The notes under the pieces were generated by a model. That model saw nothing but the letters and a program-made list of their open reading frames with translations. It ran no database searches and was not told the DNA's origin. Shown here piece after piece: positions 25,576 to 34,447 of a stretch of 64,000 nucleotides of DNA. Location: positions 62,001 to 126,000 of the forward strand of contig NZ_JBBPEU010000011.1 in assembly GCF_040225985.1 (NCBI RefSeq), read 5' to 3'. The DNA is from Shimia sp040225985. Its GTDB lineage: Bacteria; Pseudomonadota; Alphaproteobacteria; Rhodobacterales; Rhodobacteraceae. Each line of letters opens with the position of its first letter. The stretch's first letter is position 1. The position numbers and the translations under genes were made by a program.

Positions 25576-26225
25576 GCCCGGTTGCGCGCCGCGATTCCGG
25601 CCAGAACCAAAGGTAGAAATTCGGACAACAGCGAAGGTGCATTTCCCTGCCCGGGATCAAGCCCCAGCTGGGTCAATTCGCCTTCGTGCAAGGCGATGAT
25701 CATCCGGCACAGCCTGTCCAGTTGGGCCTTGTCCGATGCGAATCCCGGATCTAGCGACACAAGGATTTCTGCCAAGCGGGCCTTGCTGCCTGCGCGCGAC
25801 TCCAAAAGCCGCGCGCGCGCCGCGTCGTTGCGCAGGGCATGCACGATGAATTCTTTGTTCAGGATATCCCAGCGCAACTCATCAGGGTCCGGGTCCCGCA
25901 GATGCAGGGCGACAGTGCCCCACGGATCGTCTGCGGATTTGACCAAATCCGCGATTTTCCCCAAACGGTCATAGAGCCGGTTAATGCGCTGATCGTACAA
26001 CGCAAAGAACAGCGCCTCTTTGTCTTCGAAATTCGAATAGAATGCCCCCCGCGAAAACCCGGCCCGGGCGCAGATGAAGTCGATCGAACTGCCCGCAAAC
26101 CCCTTGATCGAAAACGCCTCCATCGCGCCCGCGATCAGGCGGGCGCGGACCTCGGTCCGTTTCGGGCGGCGCTGGCGCGCGGGGGGCGCATCTGTATCGC
26201 TGACGTGGCGTAGGTCTTGACTCAT
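25572..26225 (-). CDS. TetR-family transcriptional regulator
   Basis: A 217-aa repressor with an HTH at about 27-75 (ARLIAGAMEAFSIKGFAGSSI, GFSRGAFYSNFEDKEALF) and a helical ligand domain. It diverges from the FAD dehydrogenase gene with a 7-bp-arm dyad between them at 26246-26263. It probably represses both genes in response to an unknown, possibly steroid-like or organic acid, ligand. It is convergent with lysR, with a 4-bp overlap. Confidence 0.88.
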   Translation of the reverse strand: MSQDLRHVSDTDAPPARQRRPKRTEVRARLIAGAMEAFSIKGFAGSSIDFICARAGFSRGAFYSNFEDKEALFFALYDQRINRLYDRLGKIADLVKSADDPWGTVALHLRDPDPDELRWDILNKEFIVHALRNDAARARLLESRAGSKARLAEILVSLDPGFASDKAQLDRLCRMIIALHEGELTQLGLDPGQGNAPSLLSEFLPLVLAGIAARNRA

Positions 26226-26245
26226 GGTGGGCCTCGTTCAAATCT

Positions 26246-26263
26246 CGATACAGTATTGTATCG
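26246..26263. promoter_or_regulatory. Probable TetR operator
   Basis: cgatacagtattgtatcg has perfect 7-bp arms CGATACA / TGTATCG around a 4-nt centre. It lies 20 bp upstream of the tetR start and 40 bp upstream of the FAD dehydrogenase start. Size and position are typical of a TetR operator that controls both divergent genes. Confidence 0.7.
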
Positions 26264-26303
26264 AATACACGGACGCAGTGAAACCTGCGATTGGGAGGAC
26301 AAC

Positions 26304-27974
26304 ATGGGCAATCAAACAGACGTCATCGTTGTGGGCGGTGGCCTCGCAGGTCTTGTCGCGGCAACCGAAGCCGCCGACGCAGGCATGAAAGTCGTGATCC
26401 TGGAACAGGAAAGCGAGACCAATCTCGGAGGACAGGCGTTCTGGTCTCTGGGAGGATTGTTCATGGTCGACACACCCGAACAGCGCAGGTTCGGCATCAA
26501 GGATAGCTACGACCTTGCCCTCGCGGACTGGTTCGGCGCAGCGGGTTTTGACCGGGACGAAGACCATTGGCCGCAAAAATGGGCGCGGGCCTTTGTTGAA
26601 TTCGCCACCACTGAAAAACGCGACTGGCTGCGCGGGATGGGACACCGGATTTTCCCCGTGGTGGGCTGGGCCGAACGGGGCGGCATTGATGCCTCCTCGC
26701 ATGGCAATTCGGTGCCGCGGTTTCATATCACATGGGGCACTGGCCCCGGCATCGTGGAGGTCTTTGAAACCCGCGCTCGGGCGATGGCCGCCGAGGGCAA
26801 GATCACCTTCAAGTTCCGCCATCAGGTGGACGACCTGATCGTCGAAGGCGGTGCCTGCGTCGGCGTTAAGGGGTCGGTGCTGGCCCCGGATTCGGCGGAT
26901 CGCGGCAAACCCACCAACCGCGATATGACCGGCGATTTCGAACTTCGCGCACCCGCCGTAATTATCTGTTCGGGCGGGATCGGTGGCAATCTGGATCTGG
27001 TACGGCAAAGCTGGCCCACGCGACTGGGCAAGCCCCCAGAAACCATGATCAAGGGCGTGCCCGCCCATGTCGACGGGCGCATGATCGGGATCACCGAAAG
27101 TGCCGGCGCCAACACGATCAACAAGGACCGGATGTGGCACTATGTCGAAGGCGTGCGCAACTGGGATCCGATCTGGCCGGACCACGCCATTCGCATTCTG
27201 CCGGGTCCGTCCTCGATGTGGTTCGACGCCACAGGCAAACGCATGGCCGCCCCCAACTATCCTGGGTATGACAGCCTCGGGTCGCTCGAGGCGATCATGA
27301 AAACCGGATATGATTACACGTGGTTCATCACCACGCAGAGCATCATTAAAAAGGAATTTGCCCTGTCCGGATCGGAACAGAACCCCGACCTGACAGGCCG
27401 CGACTGGAAAATGGTGGCAGGCCGCGCTTTTGGCCCCAAGGCCACCGGGCCGGTCGAGGCGTTCAAGGAACACGGCGAGGATTTTGTGGTCGCCGACACC
27501 CTGCCCGAACTTGTGCACAAGATGAACGGTGTGACCGGCAGCGACCTGTTGCAGGTAGACGACATCCTGCGCCAGATCGAAGACCGCGACCGCCAGGTGG
27601 ACAACAAGTTCACCAAGGATCAACAGATCATGGGGATCCGGACCTTCCGCAACTATCTGGGTGACAAACTGATCCGCACGGCGAAACCGCACAAGATCCT
27701 TGATCCGAAACACGGGCCCCTGATCGGGGTGAAACTGAATATCCTGACGCGCAAGACGTTGGGCGGGCTGGAAACCGATCTTGGCGGGCGTTGCTTCCGG
27801 CAGGCAGTGGGGCGCGGTGCCGAGATCATGCCGGGGCTCTATGCTGCGGGCGAGGTGTCAGGGTTCGGCGGCGGCGGTTACCACGGCTATCGCGCCCTGG
27901 AAGGTACTTTCCTTGGGGGGTGCATTTTCTCGGGGCGTCAGGCCGGGCGGGCGGCAGCCTTGGACGTCAGGTAA
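26304..27974 (+). CDS. FAD-binding dehydrogenase (fumarate reductase/3-ketosteroid dehydrogenase superfamily)
   Basis: A 556-aa flavoprotein. The FAD dinucleotide motif GGGLAG (residues 11-16) opens the protein, and GLYAAGEVSGFGGGGYHG closes the FAD site near the C-terminus. The family inserts LGGQAFWSLGGLF and KWARAFVEFATTEKRDWLRG place it with FAD-binding dehydrogenases related to KstD and flavocytochrome c. The substrate is unknown. The ATG at 26304 is chosen because the protein motif begins there and GGAGGACA precedes it; 29 upstream codons are open across the operator. It is probably repressed by the divergent TetR. Confidence 0.85.
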   Translation: MGNQTDVIVVGGGLAGLVAATEAADAGMKVVILEQESETNLGGQAFWSLGGLFMVDTPEQRRFGIKDSYDLALADWFGAAGFDRDEDHWPQKWARAFVEFATTEKRDWLRGMGHRIFPVVGWAERGGIDASSHGNSVPRFHITWGTGPGIVEVFETRARAMAAEGKITFKFRHQVDDLIVEGGACVGVKGSVLAPDSADRGKPTNRDMTGDFELRAPAVIICSGGIGGNLDLVRQSWPTRLGKPPETMIKGVPAHVDGRMIGITESAGANTINKDRMWHYVEGVRNWDPIWPDHAIRILPGPSSMWFDATGKRMAAPNYPGYDSLGSLEAIMKTGYDYTWFITTQSIIKKEFALSGSEQNPDLTGRDWKMVAGRAFGPKATGPVEAFKEHGEDFVVADTLPELVHKMNGVTGSDLLQVDDILRQIEDRDRQVDNKFTKDQQIMGIRTFRNYLGDKLIRTAKPHKILDPKHGPLIGVKLNILTRKTLGGLETDLGGRCFRQAVGRGAEIMPGLYAAGEVSGFGGGGYHGYRALEGTFLGGCIFSGRQAGRAAALDVR

Positions 27975-27987
27975 TCCGAACGAAGTA

Positions 27988-28008
27988 TGGCGCGCGATCA
28001 GCGCGCCA
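27988..28008. terminator. Stem-loop between convergent genes
   Basis: A perfect 8-bp stem TGGCGCGC (27988-27995) / GCGCGCCA (28001-28008) with a 5-nt loop. It lies 14 bp after the FAD dehydrogenase stop, and its loop contains the stop codon of the convergent DUF2478 gene. There is no T-tract. The arrangement resembles the stem-loop at 8225-8245. Confidence 0.45.
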
Positions 28009-28492
28009 CCCACGCAAGCAAATCGTCCATGTCGGGCACGATCTCTTCGGCGGCATCGTCACAGAACAGGCGCAGCGCCTCGAGGTTCAGCTTGTTCGCG
28101 CCGACCAGAACCGGAATATCCTTTTCAAGCGCCATCGCGATCGCCGAGCGAAACCCCCGCCCGTCTGCCTCGTGTTTGCCGAACTTGTTGACGATCAGAA
28201 GGTCTGCGCCATGTTCCAACGCCCGCTCGGTCATCGATACCGCTGTTTCCAAGGCTTCAGGGTCCAGACGGCAGCCCCGCGATCCGGCCCCGAGGGATTG
28301 CGAAATCCGGATTGTGGGCCCTTGGGGCAGAACCATCACGTCCATATCACAGTGATGGTCATTTTCGCGTTCCGTGTCGACCTGCACCGTCCCGCACAAG
28401 CGCAGGCCACGGTCTGCAAGTGTCTTGGCCAATGCGCTTAGCACGAGGTTGGTTTCCCCGCGCCCCGGCGCGAGCGTGTAGGCGATCTTCAT
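27998..28492 (-). CDS. DUF2478 family protein (NTPase-like)
   Basis: A 164-aa protein opening MKIAYTLAPGRGETNLVLSA, a degenerate P-loop-like start. It has the segments GTVQVDTERENDHHCDMDVM and ADLLIVNKFGKHEADGRGFR typical of DUF2478. This family is often seen near molybdenum-related genes. Here it follows the nap operon, whose NapA needs Mo-bisMGD, so a part in cofactor or metal supply is plausible but unproven. The ATG at 28492 has AAAGGAC upstream; the longer frame to 28570 has no support. A 124-bp gap with an inverted repeat separates it from the small membrane protein gene. Confidence 0.75.
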   Translation of the reverse strand: MKIAYTLAPGRGETNLVLSALAKTLADRGLRLCGTVQVDTERENDHHCDMDVMVLPQGPTIRISQSLGAGSRGCRLDPEALETAVSMTERALEHGADLLIVNKFGKHEADGRGFRSAIAMALEKDIPVLVGANKLNLEALRLFCDDAAEEIVPDMDDLLAWVAR

Positions 28493-28557
28493 GATAGCAG
28501 TCCTTTTGTGACGGGGGCCGCGCAGGTCGGGTTCGCGTTCTGGTACCCCTTCAAGAA

Positions 28558-28586
28558 TCGGGCCGCCCAAAAGTGCGACGGCCCGG
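28558..28586. terminator. Inverted repeat downstream of the nap operon
   Basis: CGGGCCG (28559-28565) pairs with CGGCCCG (28579-28585) across a 13-nt loop. It lies about 30 bp past the last gene of the nap transcript. On the minus strand it is followed by ATTCTTG, a weak T-run; on the plus strand by CTTTCTGTTTT. It may end the nap transcript partly, leaving some read-through to DUF2478. Confidence 0.4.
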
Positions 28587-28616
28587 CTTTCTGTTTTGCG
28601 ACTTGGGAATATCCCG

Positions 28617-28874
28617 TCAGGCCATAGTGCCCTTGATGCGGATCCCGCAACCGATCATGCCAGCCAGAACACCCACCGCGACCGCGACAGACAGTTCCAG
28701 CATATCGACATAGGCCATCTGAAACTTGGCGAAGATCATCGTTTCGATCACCCCGACTAGCCCCCCGAGAATGGCTGCGACAAAGACGTTGCGGGTCATC
28801 ATTCCCAGTGCCAGTCCCAAAATACCCGGCAGGCTAAGGATATTGCCAGCGATGGTGCCAAGAAGGTTCAGCAT
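28617..28874 (-). CDS. Small membrane protein of the nap operon, unrecognised
   Basis: An 85-aa, very hydrophobic protein with about three membrane segments (about 5-25, 30-50 and 60-80). It ends with a charged GCGIRIKGTMA tail. It starts 4 bp after napC and its GGGAGG ribosome-binding site is inside the napC end, so it is translated with the nap genes. I do not recognise it; it is not NapE by sequence look. Its place suggests a helper of the membrane-bound NapC/NapGH quinol oxidation modules. Confidence 0.6.
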   Translation of the reverse strand: MLNLLGTIAGNILSLPGILGLALGMMTRNVFVAAILGGLVGVIETMIFAKFQMAYVDMLELSVAVAVGVLAGMIGCGIRIKGTMA

Positions 28875-28878
28875 TGGA

Positions 28879-29589
28879 TCAGCCTCCCGAGTTTTCGTTG
28901 GGGTTGAGATAGGTGCGGATGCCGTTCACGTTGATCATCGCGTCTTTCTGCGGGGTCGACATGTCCAGTTCCTCTACCACCCGCTTGTATTCCTGCAGAT
29001 ACCCTTCAGGCAGCTGGTGCGCGATACCCTGGTGACAGTCGATACAGGTCATGTTGGTGTCGATAGCGCGCTGGTGTTCCTTGGCTGCGCGGGTCTCTTG
29101 GATAGTAAAGTCCATGTATTCGAAGTTGTGGCAGTTCCGGCATTCACGGCTGTCGGACTGTTTCATCTTCTTCCAGGTCTGAGCGGCCATCGCCAGACGG
29201 TGATCTTCGTATTTCTCGGGGGTATCGATGGTGCCCATGAGTTCGTGATAGACGTCTTTCACCGCCATCACCTTGGCCTTGACCTTATGGTTCCATTCCT
29301 TCGGTACGTGGCAGTCCGAACAGATCGCCCGCACGCCCGAATGGTTGTTATAGTGGATGGTCTCGCGGTATTCGCCGAGATTGGTCTCCATCGTGTGACA
29401 ACCGGTACAGAATTCCTCGGTGTTGGTGGCCTCCATCGACCAGTGGAACCCACCCCAGAACAGGATACCGGCCAGAAAACCGGCAATCAGGGTAAAGCCG
29501 ACGCTGAGCACGGCCGAGGGAGTCCAGAACCAGTTCCAGATGCGGCGCAGAAAGCCCGGTCGCGGGTCCGGTGAGTTGGATTGTGTCAT
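28879..29589 (-). CDS. napC: NapC/NirT tetrahaem cytochrome c quinol dehydrogenase
   Basis: A 236-aa protein with one N-terminal membrane anchor (about 20-45) and a periplasmic domain with four CXXCH haem sites (CTGCH, CSDCH, CRNCH, CIDCH). It takes electrons from quinol and passes them to NapB/NapA. The ATG at 29589 begins the anchor-preceding basic segment; the longer frame overlaps napB. It lies 32 bp after napB. Confidence 0.95.
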   Translation of the reverse strand: MTQSNSPDPRPGFLRRIWNWFWTPSAVLSVGFTLIAGFLAGILFWGGFHWSMEATNTEEFCTGCHTMETNLGEYRETIHYNNHSGVRAICSDCHVPKEWNHKVKAKVMAVKDVYHELMGTIDTPEKYEDHRLAMAAQTWKKMKQSDSRECRNCHNFEYMDFTIQETRAAKEHQRAIDTNMTCIDCHQGIAHQLPEGYLQEYKRVVEELDMSTPQKDAMINVNGIRTYLNPNENSGG

Positions 29590-29621
29590 TGTTATATTCC
29601 TCGCACTGGGATCCGGCCGGA

Positions 29622-30062
29622 TCAGTTGCTGCCGCTCGACGCTTCGAACGCATTGTCTACCAAGGCGGGGGCATCGGCCTGGGGCACATGGCACTGGTTG
29701 CAGAACCAGCGGGTGCCGGCCACGCGGTCAAGCTGATTGCCTTCACGGTCCAGATAGTGGGTCATCGAGAGGGTCGGTGCACCGCGTTCGCCGGCAGTGG
29801 TCCAGTCATGGCAGCGCAGGCACTGGTTCGCGTTGAGGTCGATCTGGTACTGGTCGATCGAATGGGGAATGAGCGGCGGTTGCTGGCGATAGTTTCTGGT
29901 GAACCGCTGCTTGTCCTGTTTGTAGACATCTTCGACCACGTTCTGGCTGTCGATATCAAAGCCGCGCAAGGTTTGAACCGTTGCCGATTGTGCAATCGCA
30001 AGACCAGCGACGGCGAACAATGCCGTTGCGGCGATGGCGCTGATAAGAGCTTGTTTCTTCAT
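29622..30062 (-). CDS. napB: Periplasmic nitrate reductase dihaem subunit NapB
   Basis: A 146-aa protein with a cleavable signal peptide (MKKQALISAIAATALFAVAG, probable cleavage after AIA/Q). Two CXXCH haem motifs, CLRCH and CNQCH, are present. LRGFDIDSQN and PPLIPHSID are usual NapB segments. It carries electrons from NapC to NapA in the periplasm. It lies 22 bp after napH. Confidence 0.95.
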   Translation of the reverse strand: MKKQALISAIAATALFAVAGLAIAQSATVQTLRGFDIDSQNVVEDVYKQDKQRFTRNYRQQPPLIPHSIDQYQIDLNANQCLRCHDWTTAGERGAPTLSMTHYLDREGNQLDRVAGTRWFCNQCHVPQADAPALVDNAFEASSGSN

Positions 30063-30084
30063 GGTTTTATACTCCGTTGCTTGC

Positions 30085-31008
30085 TCAGGCGGCTTTGCTG
30101 GCCCCGGATGCAGGTTGAGTTCTTTTGCGTTGCGCACGTCCCGGAACGGGCGTGTCGTCGAAACGGGTGGTGAATTTGAAAACGTCCATGGCGCAGACGT
30201 CGATGCAGCGACCGCAATTGGTGCAGTCGGGCGATAGGATCAAAGGTGTGTCCCCGTCCCCGCCGCGAAGCGCGGGCGAGATCACATGCATTTCAGGGCA
30301 CACGGCGAAACAGTCCATGCAATCGTCACAGGCAGCGCGTTCCACGGCCGAGACACGCAGCACCGATTTGGCGCCAAGCAGGCCATAGAAGGTTCCGACC
30401 GGACACAGATGTCCGCACCAGCCCCGCCGAGAGACAAACACGTCGAACAGGAAGACCGCGACCACGAAAGCCCAGGCAAATCCCATCCCGAAAACCAGCC
30501 CGCGGTGCAACATGCTGATCGGATTGACGAATTCCCAGGCGATAGTGCCCGTCGCCGCAGATACGACGAGCACCATGCCGAGAACCCAATACTTGGTATT
30601 GTGTTTGGGTTGCCATCCCTTCTGCATGCCCAGCTTTTCGTGCACCCAATGCGCCCCGTCCGTCACCGGATTGATCGGGCAGACCCAGCTGCAGTAGACG
30701 CGTCCACCGATCAGCGCATAAGCCACCCCGACGATTACGGCCCCGATCAGGGCGGTCATCTCGGGCCAGTGTCCGGCGACCATGCCTTGCACAGTGATGA
30801 ACGGGTCGGTCAGCGGCAGAAAATTGAATGTCAGGGATCCCGAAAGGTTGCCCTTGACCCACCAGATGCCGAACCACGGCCCCAGCAGGAACAAGGTCAG
30901 GAAAAATATCTGGCTGAACCGGCGCAGCAGTAGGAACCGGTGCGCCCGCAGCCAGCCGAATTTCTCGATCGCTTCCTGTCCGACGGGGTGCTTGGTCTTG
31001 GCGCTCAT
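30085..31008 (-). CDS. napH: NapH quinol dehydrogenase membrane subunit
   Basis: A 307-aa polytopic protein with about four to five membrane helices. Two CX3CP motifs (CSWVCP, CGHLCP) and two 4Fe-4S ferredoxin sites (CDDCMDCFAVCP and CTNCGRCIDVCAM) are present. With NapG it forms a second quinol-oxidising route into NapB/NapA. It shares one base with napG. Confidence 0.94.
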   Translation of the reverse strand: MSAKTKHPVGQEAIEKFGWLRAHRFLLLRRFSQIFFLTLFLLGPWFGIWWVKGNLSGSLTFNFLPLTDPFITVQGMVAGHWPEMTALIGAVIVGVAYALIGGRVYCSWVCPINPVTDGAHWVHEKLGMQKGWQPKHNTKYWVLGMVLVVSAATGTIAWEFVNPISMLHRGLVFGMGFAWAFVVAVFLFDVFVSRRGWCGHLCPVGTFYGLLGAKSVLRVSAVERAACDDCMDCFAVCPEMHVISPALRGGDGDTPLILSPDCTNCGRCIDVCAMDVFKFTTRFDDTPVPGRAQRKRTQPASGASKAA

Positions 31009-31868
31009 CAGTTGGACCCTCCCGTACCGGGCAGGGAGAAGGAAGGTTTGAAACCGCCTTCCATATTCGGGTCGGGCAGCGCGTCGGGCGCATATCCGCC
31101 GGGCGCGACAAGGTTGTCAGTGCCGGGTCCGGGCAGGCGATCGGGCAGGTCGATCAGGTCATCGACCAGCGGATTGTTTTCTTCCCAGCCCAGCTTGTAG
31201 TGATCCGCGGCCTCGGCCATGGCGAGACGGCGCGGCAGAACCTTGATTGCCGCCTCGCCAGGCAGGACGCAGGATTTTTCACACTTGCCGCATCCGGTAC
31301 AGGCATCGGAATGCACGACAGGCATGAAGATGGCATGGTGCCCGGACCGTTCATTGTGGCGCCGCTCAAGCGTGATCGCCTCGTCAATGACAGGGCAGAC
31401 GCGGTAGCAGACGTCACAGCGCAGGCCCAGCGCGTTCAGACACTTTTCCTCGTCGATCAGCACAGCAAGGCCCATATCGGCATCGTCGATATTGGTCAGG
31501 GTCTTGTCGAGCGCGCCCGTCGGGCAGGCCACGACACAGGGGATGTCCTCGCACATTTCGCAAGGCACATCGCGGGCCGTGAAATAAGGGGTGCCGGTGG
31601 CCGGCCCGTCGTAGCCCAGCTCGGCCAGTTTCAGCGTGTCATAGGGACAATCCCGCACGCAAAGGCCGCAGCGGATACAGGCCGCTAGGAAGTCATTCTC
31701 CTCCAATGCCCCTGGCGGACGGATGGCCTGCGCCGGCAGCGCCTGCGCATCCGTAATGAAATGGGACAGCGCCATGCCCGCCACCGCACAGCCCGTGGCA
31801 CCGCGCGCAGCATCCTGAAGGAAGCGGCGTCGATCCATAGACTTGGGTCTGCTCTTGGCGGCGGACAT
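31008..31868 (-). CDS. napG: NapG ferredoxin-type subunit (Tat-exported)
   Basis: A 286-aa protein with a Tat signal (RRRFLQDAARG) and four 4Fe-4S Cys groups, among them CIRCGLCVRDCPYD, CEMCEDIPCVVACP and CTGCGKCEKSC. It moves electrons from NapH to the periplasmic enzyme. It lies 61 bp after napA, and that gap holds a stem-loop at 31897-31916. Confidence 0.94.
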   Translation of the reverse strand: MSAAKSRPKSMDRRRFLQDAARGATGCAVAGMALSHFITDAQALPAQAIRPPGALEENDFLAACIRCGLCVRDCPYDTLKLAELGYDGPATGTPYFTARDVPCEMCEDIPCVVACPTGALDKTLTNIDDADMGLAVLIDEEKCLNALGLRCDVCYRVCPVIDEAITLERRHNERSGHHAIFMPVVHSDACTGCGKCEKSCVLPGEAAIKVLPRRLAMAEAADHYKLGWEENNPLVDDLIDLPDRLPGPGTDNLVAPGGYAPDALPDPNMEGGFKPSFSLPGTGGSN

Positions 31869-31896
31869 TGGACTGATCCTTTCGTGTCAGGTCCGG

Positions 31897-31916
31897 TGGG
31901 CCGGTCTCCCGGCCCA
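31897..31916 (-). other. Intercistronic stem-loop between napA and napG
   Basis: tgggccggtctcccggccca is a perfect 8-bp stem with a 4-nt loop in the 61-bp napA-napG gap. There is no T-tract after it in the transcribed direction, so it is more likely an mRNA-stability or attenuation element than a terminator. It could set the NapA to NapGH ratio. Confidence 0.5.
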
Positions 31917-31929
31917 GAGGTTTAGGGGA

Positions 31930-34431
31930 TTAGGCGCGCTCAACCTTGCAAGCGCATTTCTTGAAGTCCGTTTCCTTGGAAATCGGACAGGTCGCATCCA
32001 GCGTCAGCTTGTTGGTCAGCTGGCCCTCGTCGAACCACGGCATGAACACCAGACCTTTGGGCATCTTGTTGCGCCCGCGGGTTTCGACACGGCTCAGTAC
32101 CGTACCGCGACGGGTGGACAACTCGATCTCCTGCCCCCGACGCAGGCCGCGTTCCTTGGCATCGTCGGGGTGCATATAGACCACGGCGGCAGGGAAAGAC
32201 CGGTGCAATTCGGGCACGCGGCGTGTCATCGAGCCGGAATGCCAGTGCTCCAGCACCCGACCGGTGACCAGCCACAGGTTATATTCATCATCGGGCTCTT
32301 CTGCGGCTGGCTCATAGGGCGCGAAGATGATGTTCGCCTTGCCGTCCGGCTTGCCATAGAATTTAACGCCTTCGCCTTCCTTGACATAAGGGTCATAGCC
32401 CTCGCGGAAGCGGTAGAGCGTTTCCTTCCCGTCCACGACGGGCCAGCGCAGACCACGCGCCTGGTGATAGACATCGAACTCAGCCAGATCGTGAGCCTTG
32501 CCACGGCCAAAGTCCGCGTATTCTTCGAACAGGCCCTTCTGGACATAATATCCGAAATGCTTGGCTTCCTGGTTTTCAAAACCTTCGGCGGTTTCAGACA
32601 GCGGGTACTTGTTGATCTTACCGTTCTCGAACAACACCTCGTAAAGGGTCTTGCCGCGATATTCCGGTTTCTGGGACAAGAGTTCTTCCGGCCAGACGTC
32701 TTCGATCATGAACCGTTTAGAGAATTCCATCACCTGCCAGAGGTCCGAACGCGCCTCGCCCGGGGCATCCACTTGCTGGCGCCAGAACTGGGTGCGGCGT
32801 TCCGCGTTGCCATATGCGCCTTCTTTCTCGACCCACATGGCGGTGGGCAGAATCAGGTCAGCGGCCAGCGCGGTCACGGTCGGATAAGGATCGGACACGG
32901 TGATGAAGTTGTCAGGGTTGCGATAACCCGGATAGCCTTCTTCGTTCATGTTCGGGGCGGCTTGCATGTTATTGTTGCACTGGACCCAGTGACAGTTCAG
33001 CTTGCCGTCTTTCAGCATCCGGTGCTGCAGAACCGCGTGATAGCCGGGCTTCGGGGGGATCGTGCCTTTGGGCAGGCCCCACTTCTCTTCTGAAAGGTCA
33101 CGGTGCTTTTCATTCATTACGACCATGTCGGCGGGCAGACGGTGGGCAAAGGTCCCAACCTCACGTGCAGTCCCACAGGCCGACGGCTGGCCGGTCAGCG
33201 AGAAGGGCGAGTTACCCGGCTCGGAAATTTTCCCAACCAGAAGGTGCACATTGTACATAAGCGAGTTCACCCAGGATCCGCGCGTGTGCTGATTGAAGCC
33301 CATCGTCCAGAGCGACATCACCTTACGGGTCGGGTCGGCATATTGCTGGGCCAGGCGTTCCAGTTTGGCGGCGGGCACACCCGACAACTCGGACACGTAT
33401 TCCAGCGTGTAGGGCGCCACGTACTCCTTGTACGCCTCGAAGTCGATTTTTTCTAACTTGCCGTGCTTGCCATCATGTGCGGGATTGGCCGCCGCCTGTT
33501 CCAGAGCGTGCTCGGGGCGCAGACCATAGCCGATATCGGTTGCGGTCTTGGTGAAATTGACGTTCTTGTTGACGAAGTCCCAATTCACCGCATCGTTCTG
33601 GATGATGTAGTTCGCGATGTAGTTCAGGATCGCCAGATCGGTTTGCGGGGCAAAGATCAGCCCGTTATCGGCCAGTTCGAAGGAACGATGCTCAAAGGTA
33701 GAAAGAACATGCACCTCGGCGCCTGGTTTGGTCAGTCGCGTGTCGGTGAGACGCGACCAAAGGATCGGGTGCATCTCGGCCATATTCGACCCCCACAGGA
33801 CAAAAGTGTCCGCATGTTCAAGATCGTCATAGCAGCCCATCGGTTCGTCGATGCCGAAGGTGCGCATGAAACCGGCCACAGCCGACGCCATGCAGTGGCG
33901 CGCGTTCGGGTCGATGTTATTTGACCGCAGGCCCGCCTTCATGAACTTGGCGTTGGCATAGCCCTCCCAGACCGTCCACTGACCCGACCCAAAGATCGAG
34001 ACGCCCGTGGGGCCTTTTTCCTTGAGCGTGGCCTTCCACTTCTCGGCCATCACGTCAAAAGCTTCGTCCCACGACACAGGCTCGAAATCGCCGTTCTTGT
34101 CGTAGACACCGTTCGATTTGCGCAAAAGCGGCGTGGTCAGGCGGTCCTGACCATACATGATCTTGGACAGGAAATAGCCCTTGATGCAGTTGAGCCCCCG
34201 GTTCACGGGCGCCTTGGGGTCGCCCTGCGTGGCGACGACGCGACCGTCCTTGACGCCGACCAGAACGGAACAGCCCGTGCCGCAGAACCGGCAGGCCGCC
34301 TTGTCCCAGCGGATGTCAGGTCCGTCCATTTGTGCGGCAGCGGCATTCGGCAGGGTGATCCCGGCTGCCGATGCGGTGGCCGCAGCGGCAGACGCCTTGA
34401 GGAATGAGCGGCGGGAAGTTGGCAGTGTCAT
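31930..34431 (-). CDS. napA: Periplasmic nitrate reductase catalytic subunit NapA
   Basis: An 833-aa molybdoenzyme that reduces nitrate to nitrite in the periplasm. It has a Tat signal (SRRSFLKASAAA), one 4Fe-4S site (C47, C50, C54, C82) and the molybdenum-ligand Cys at 180 in RHCMAS. The length is normal. The ATG at 34431 is used because the Tat motif begins right after it and GGGAG precedes it; 11 open upstream codons belong to the napD-napA gap. It is encoded 16 bp after napD. Confidence 0.97.
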   Translation of the reverse strand: MTLPTSRRSFLKASAAAATASAAGITLPNAAAAQMDGPDIRWDKAACRFCGTGCSVLVGVKDGRVVATQGDPKAPVNRGLNCIKGYFLSKIMYGQDRLTTPLLRKSNGVYDKNGDFEPVSWDEAFDVMAEKWKATLKEKGPTGVSIFGSGQWTVWEGYANAKFMKAGLRSNNIDPNARHCMASAVAGFMRTFGIDEPMGCYDDLEHADTFVLWGSNMAEMHPILWSRLTDTRLTKPGAEVHVLSTFEHRSFELADNGLIFAPQTDLAILNYIANYIIQNDAVNWDFVNKNVNFTKTATDIGYGLRPEHALEQAAANPAHDGKHGKLEKIDFEAYKEYVAPYTLEYVSELSGVPAAKLERLAQQYADPTRKVMSLWTMGFNQHTRGSWVNSLMYNVHLLVGKISEPGNSPFSLTGQPSACGTAREVGTFAHRLPADMVVMNEKHRDLSEEKWGLPKGTIPPKPGYHAVLQHRMLKDGKLNCHWVQCNNNMQAAPNMNEEGYPGYRNPDNFITVSDPYPTVTALAADLILPTAMWVEKEGAYGNAERRTQFWRQQVDAPGEARSDLWQVMEFSKRFMIEDVWPEELLSQKPEYRGKTLYEVLFENGKINKYPLSETAEGFENQEAKHFGYYVQKGLFEEYADFGRGKAHDLAEFDVYHQARGLRWPVVDGKETLYRFREGYDPYVKEGEGVKFYGKPDGKANIIFAPYEPAAEEPDDEYNLWLVTGRVLEHWHSGSMTRRVPELHRSFPAAVVYMHPDDAKERGLRRGQEIELSTRRGTVLSRVETRGRNKMPKGLVFMPWFDEGQLTNKLTLDATCPISKETDFKKCACKVERA

Positions 34432-34447
34432 GGCTATATGCTCCCGT

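Noticed and set aside
26238..27713. 491-codon minus-strand frame opposite the FAD dehydrogenase
   Set aside because: Antisense shadow; the sense strand has intact FAD motifs at both ends.
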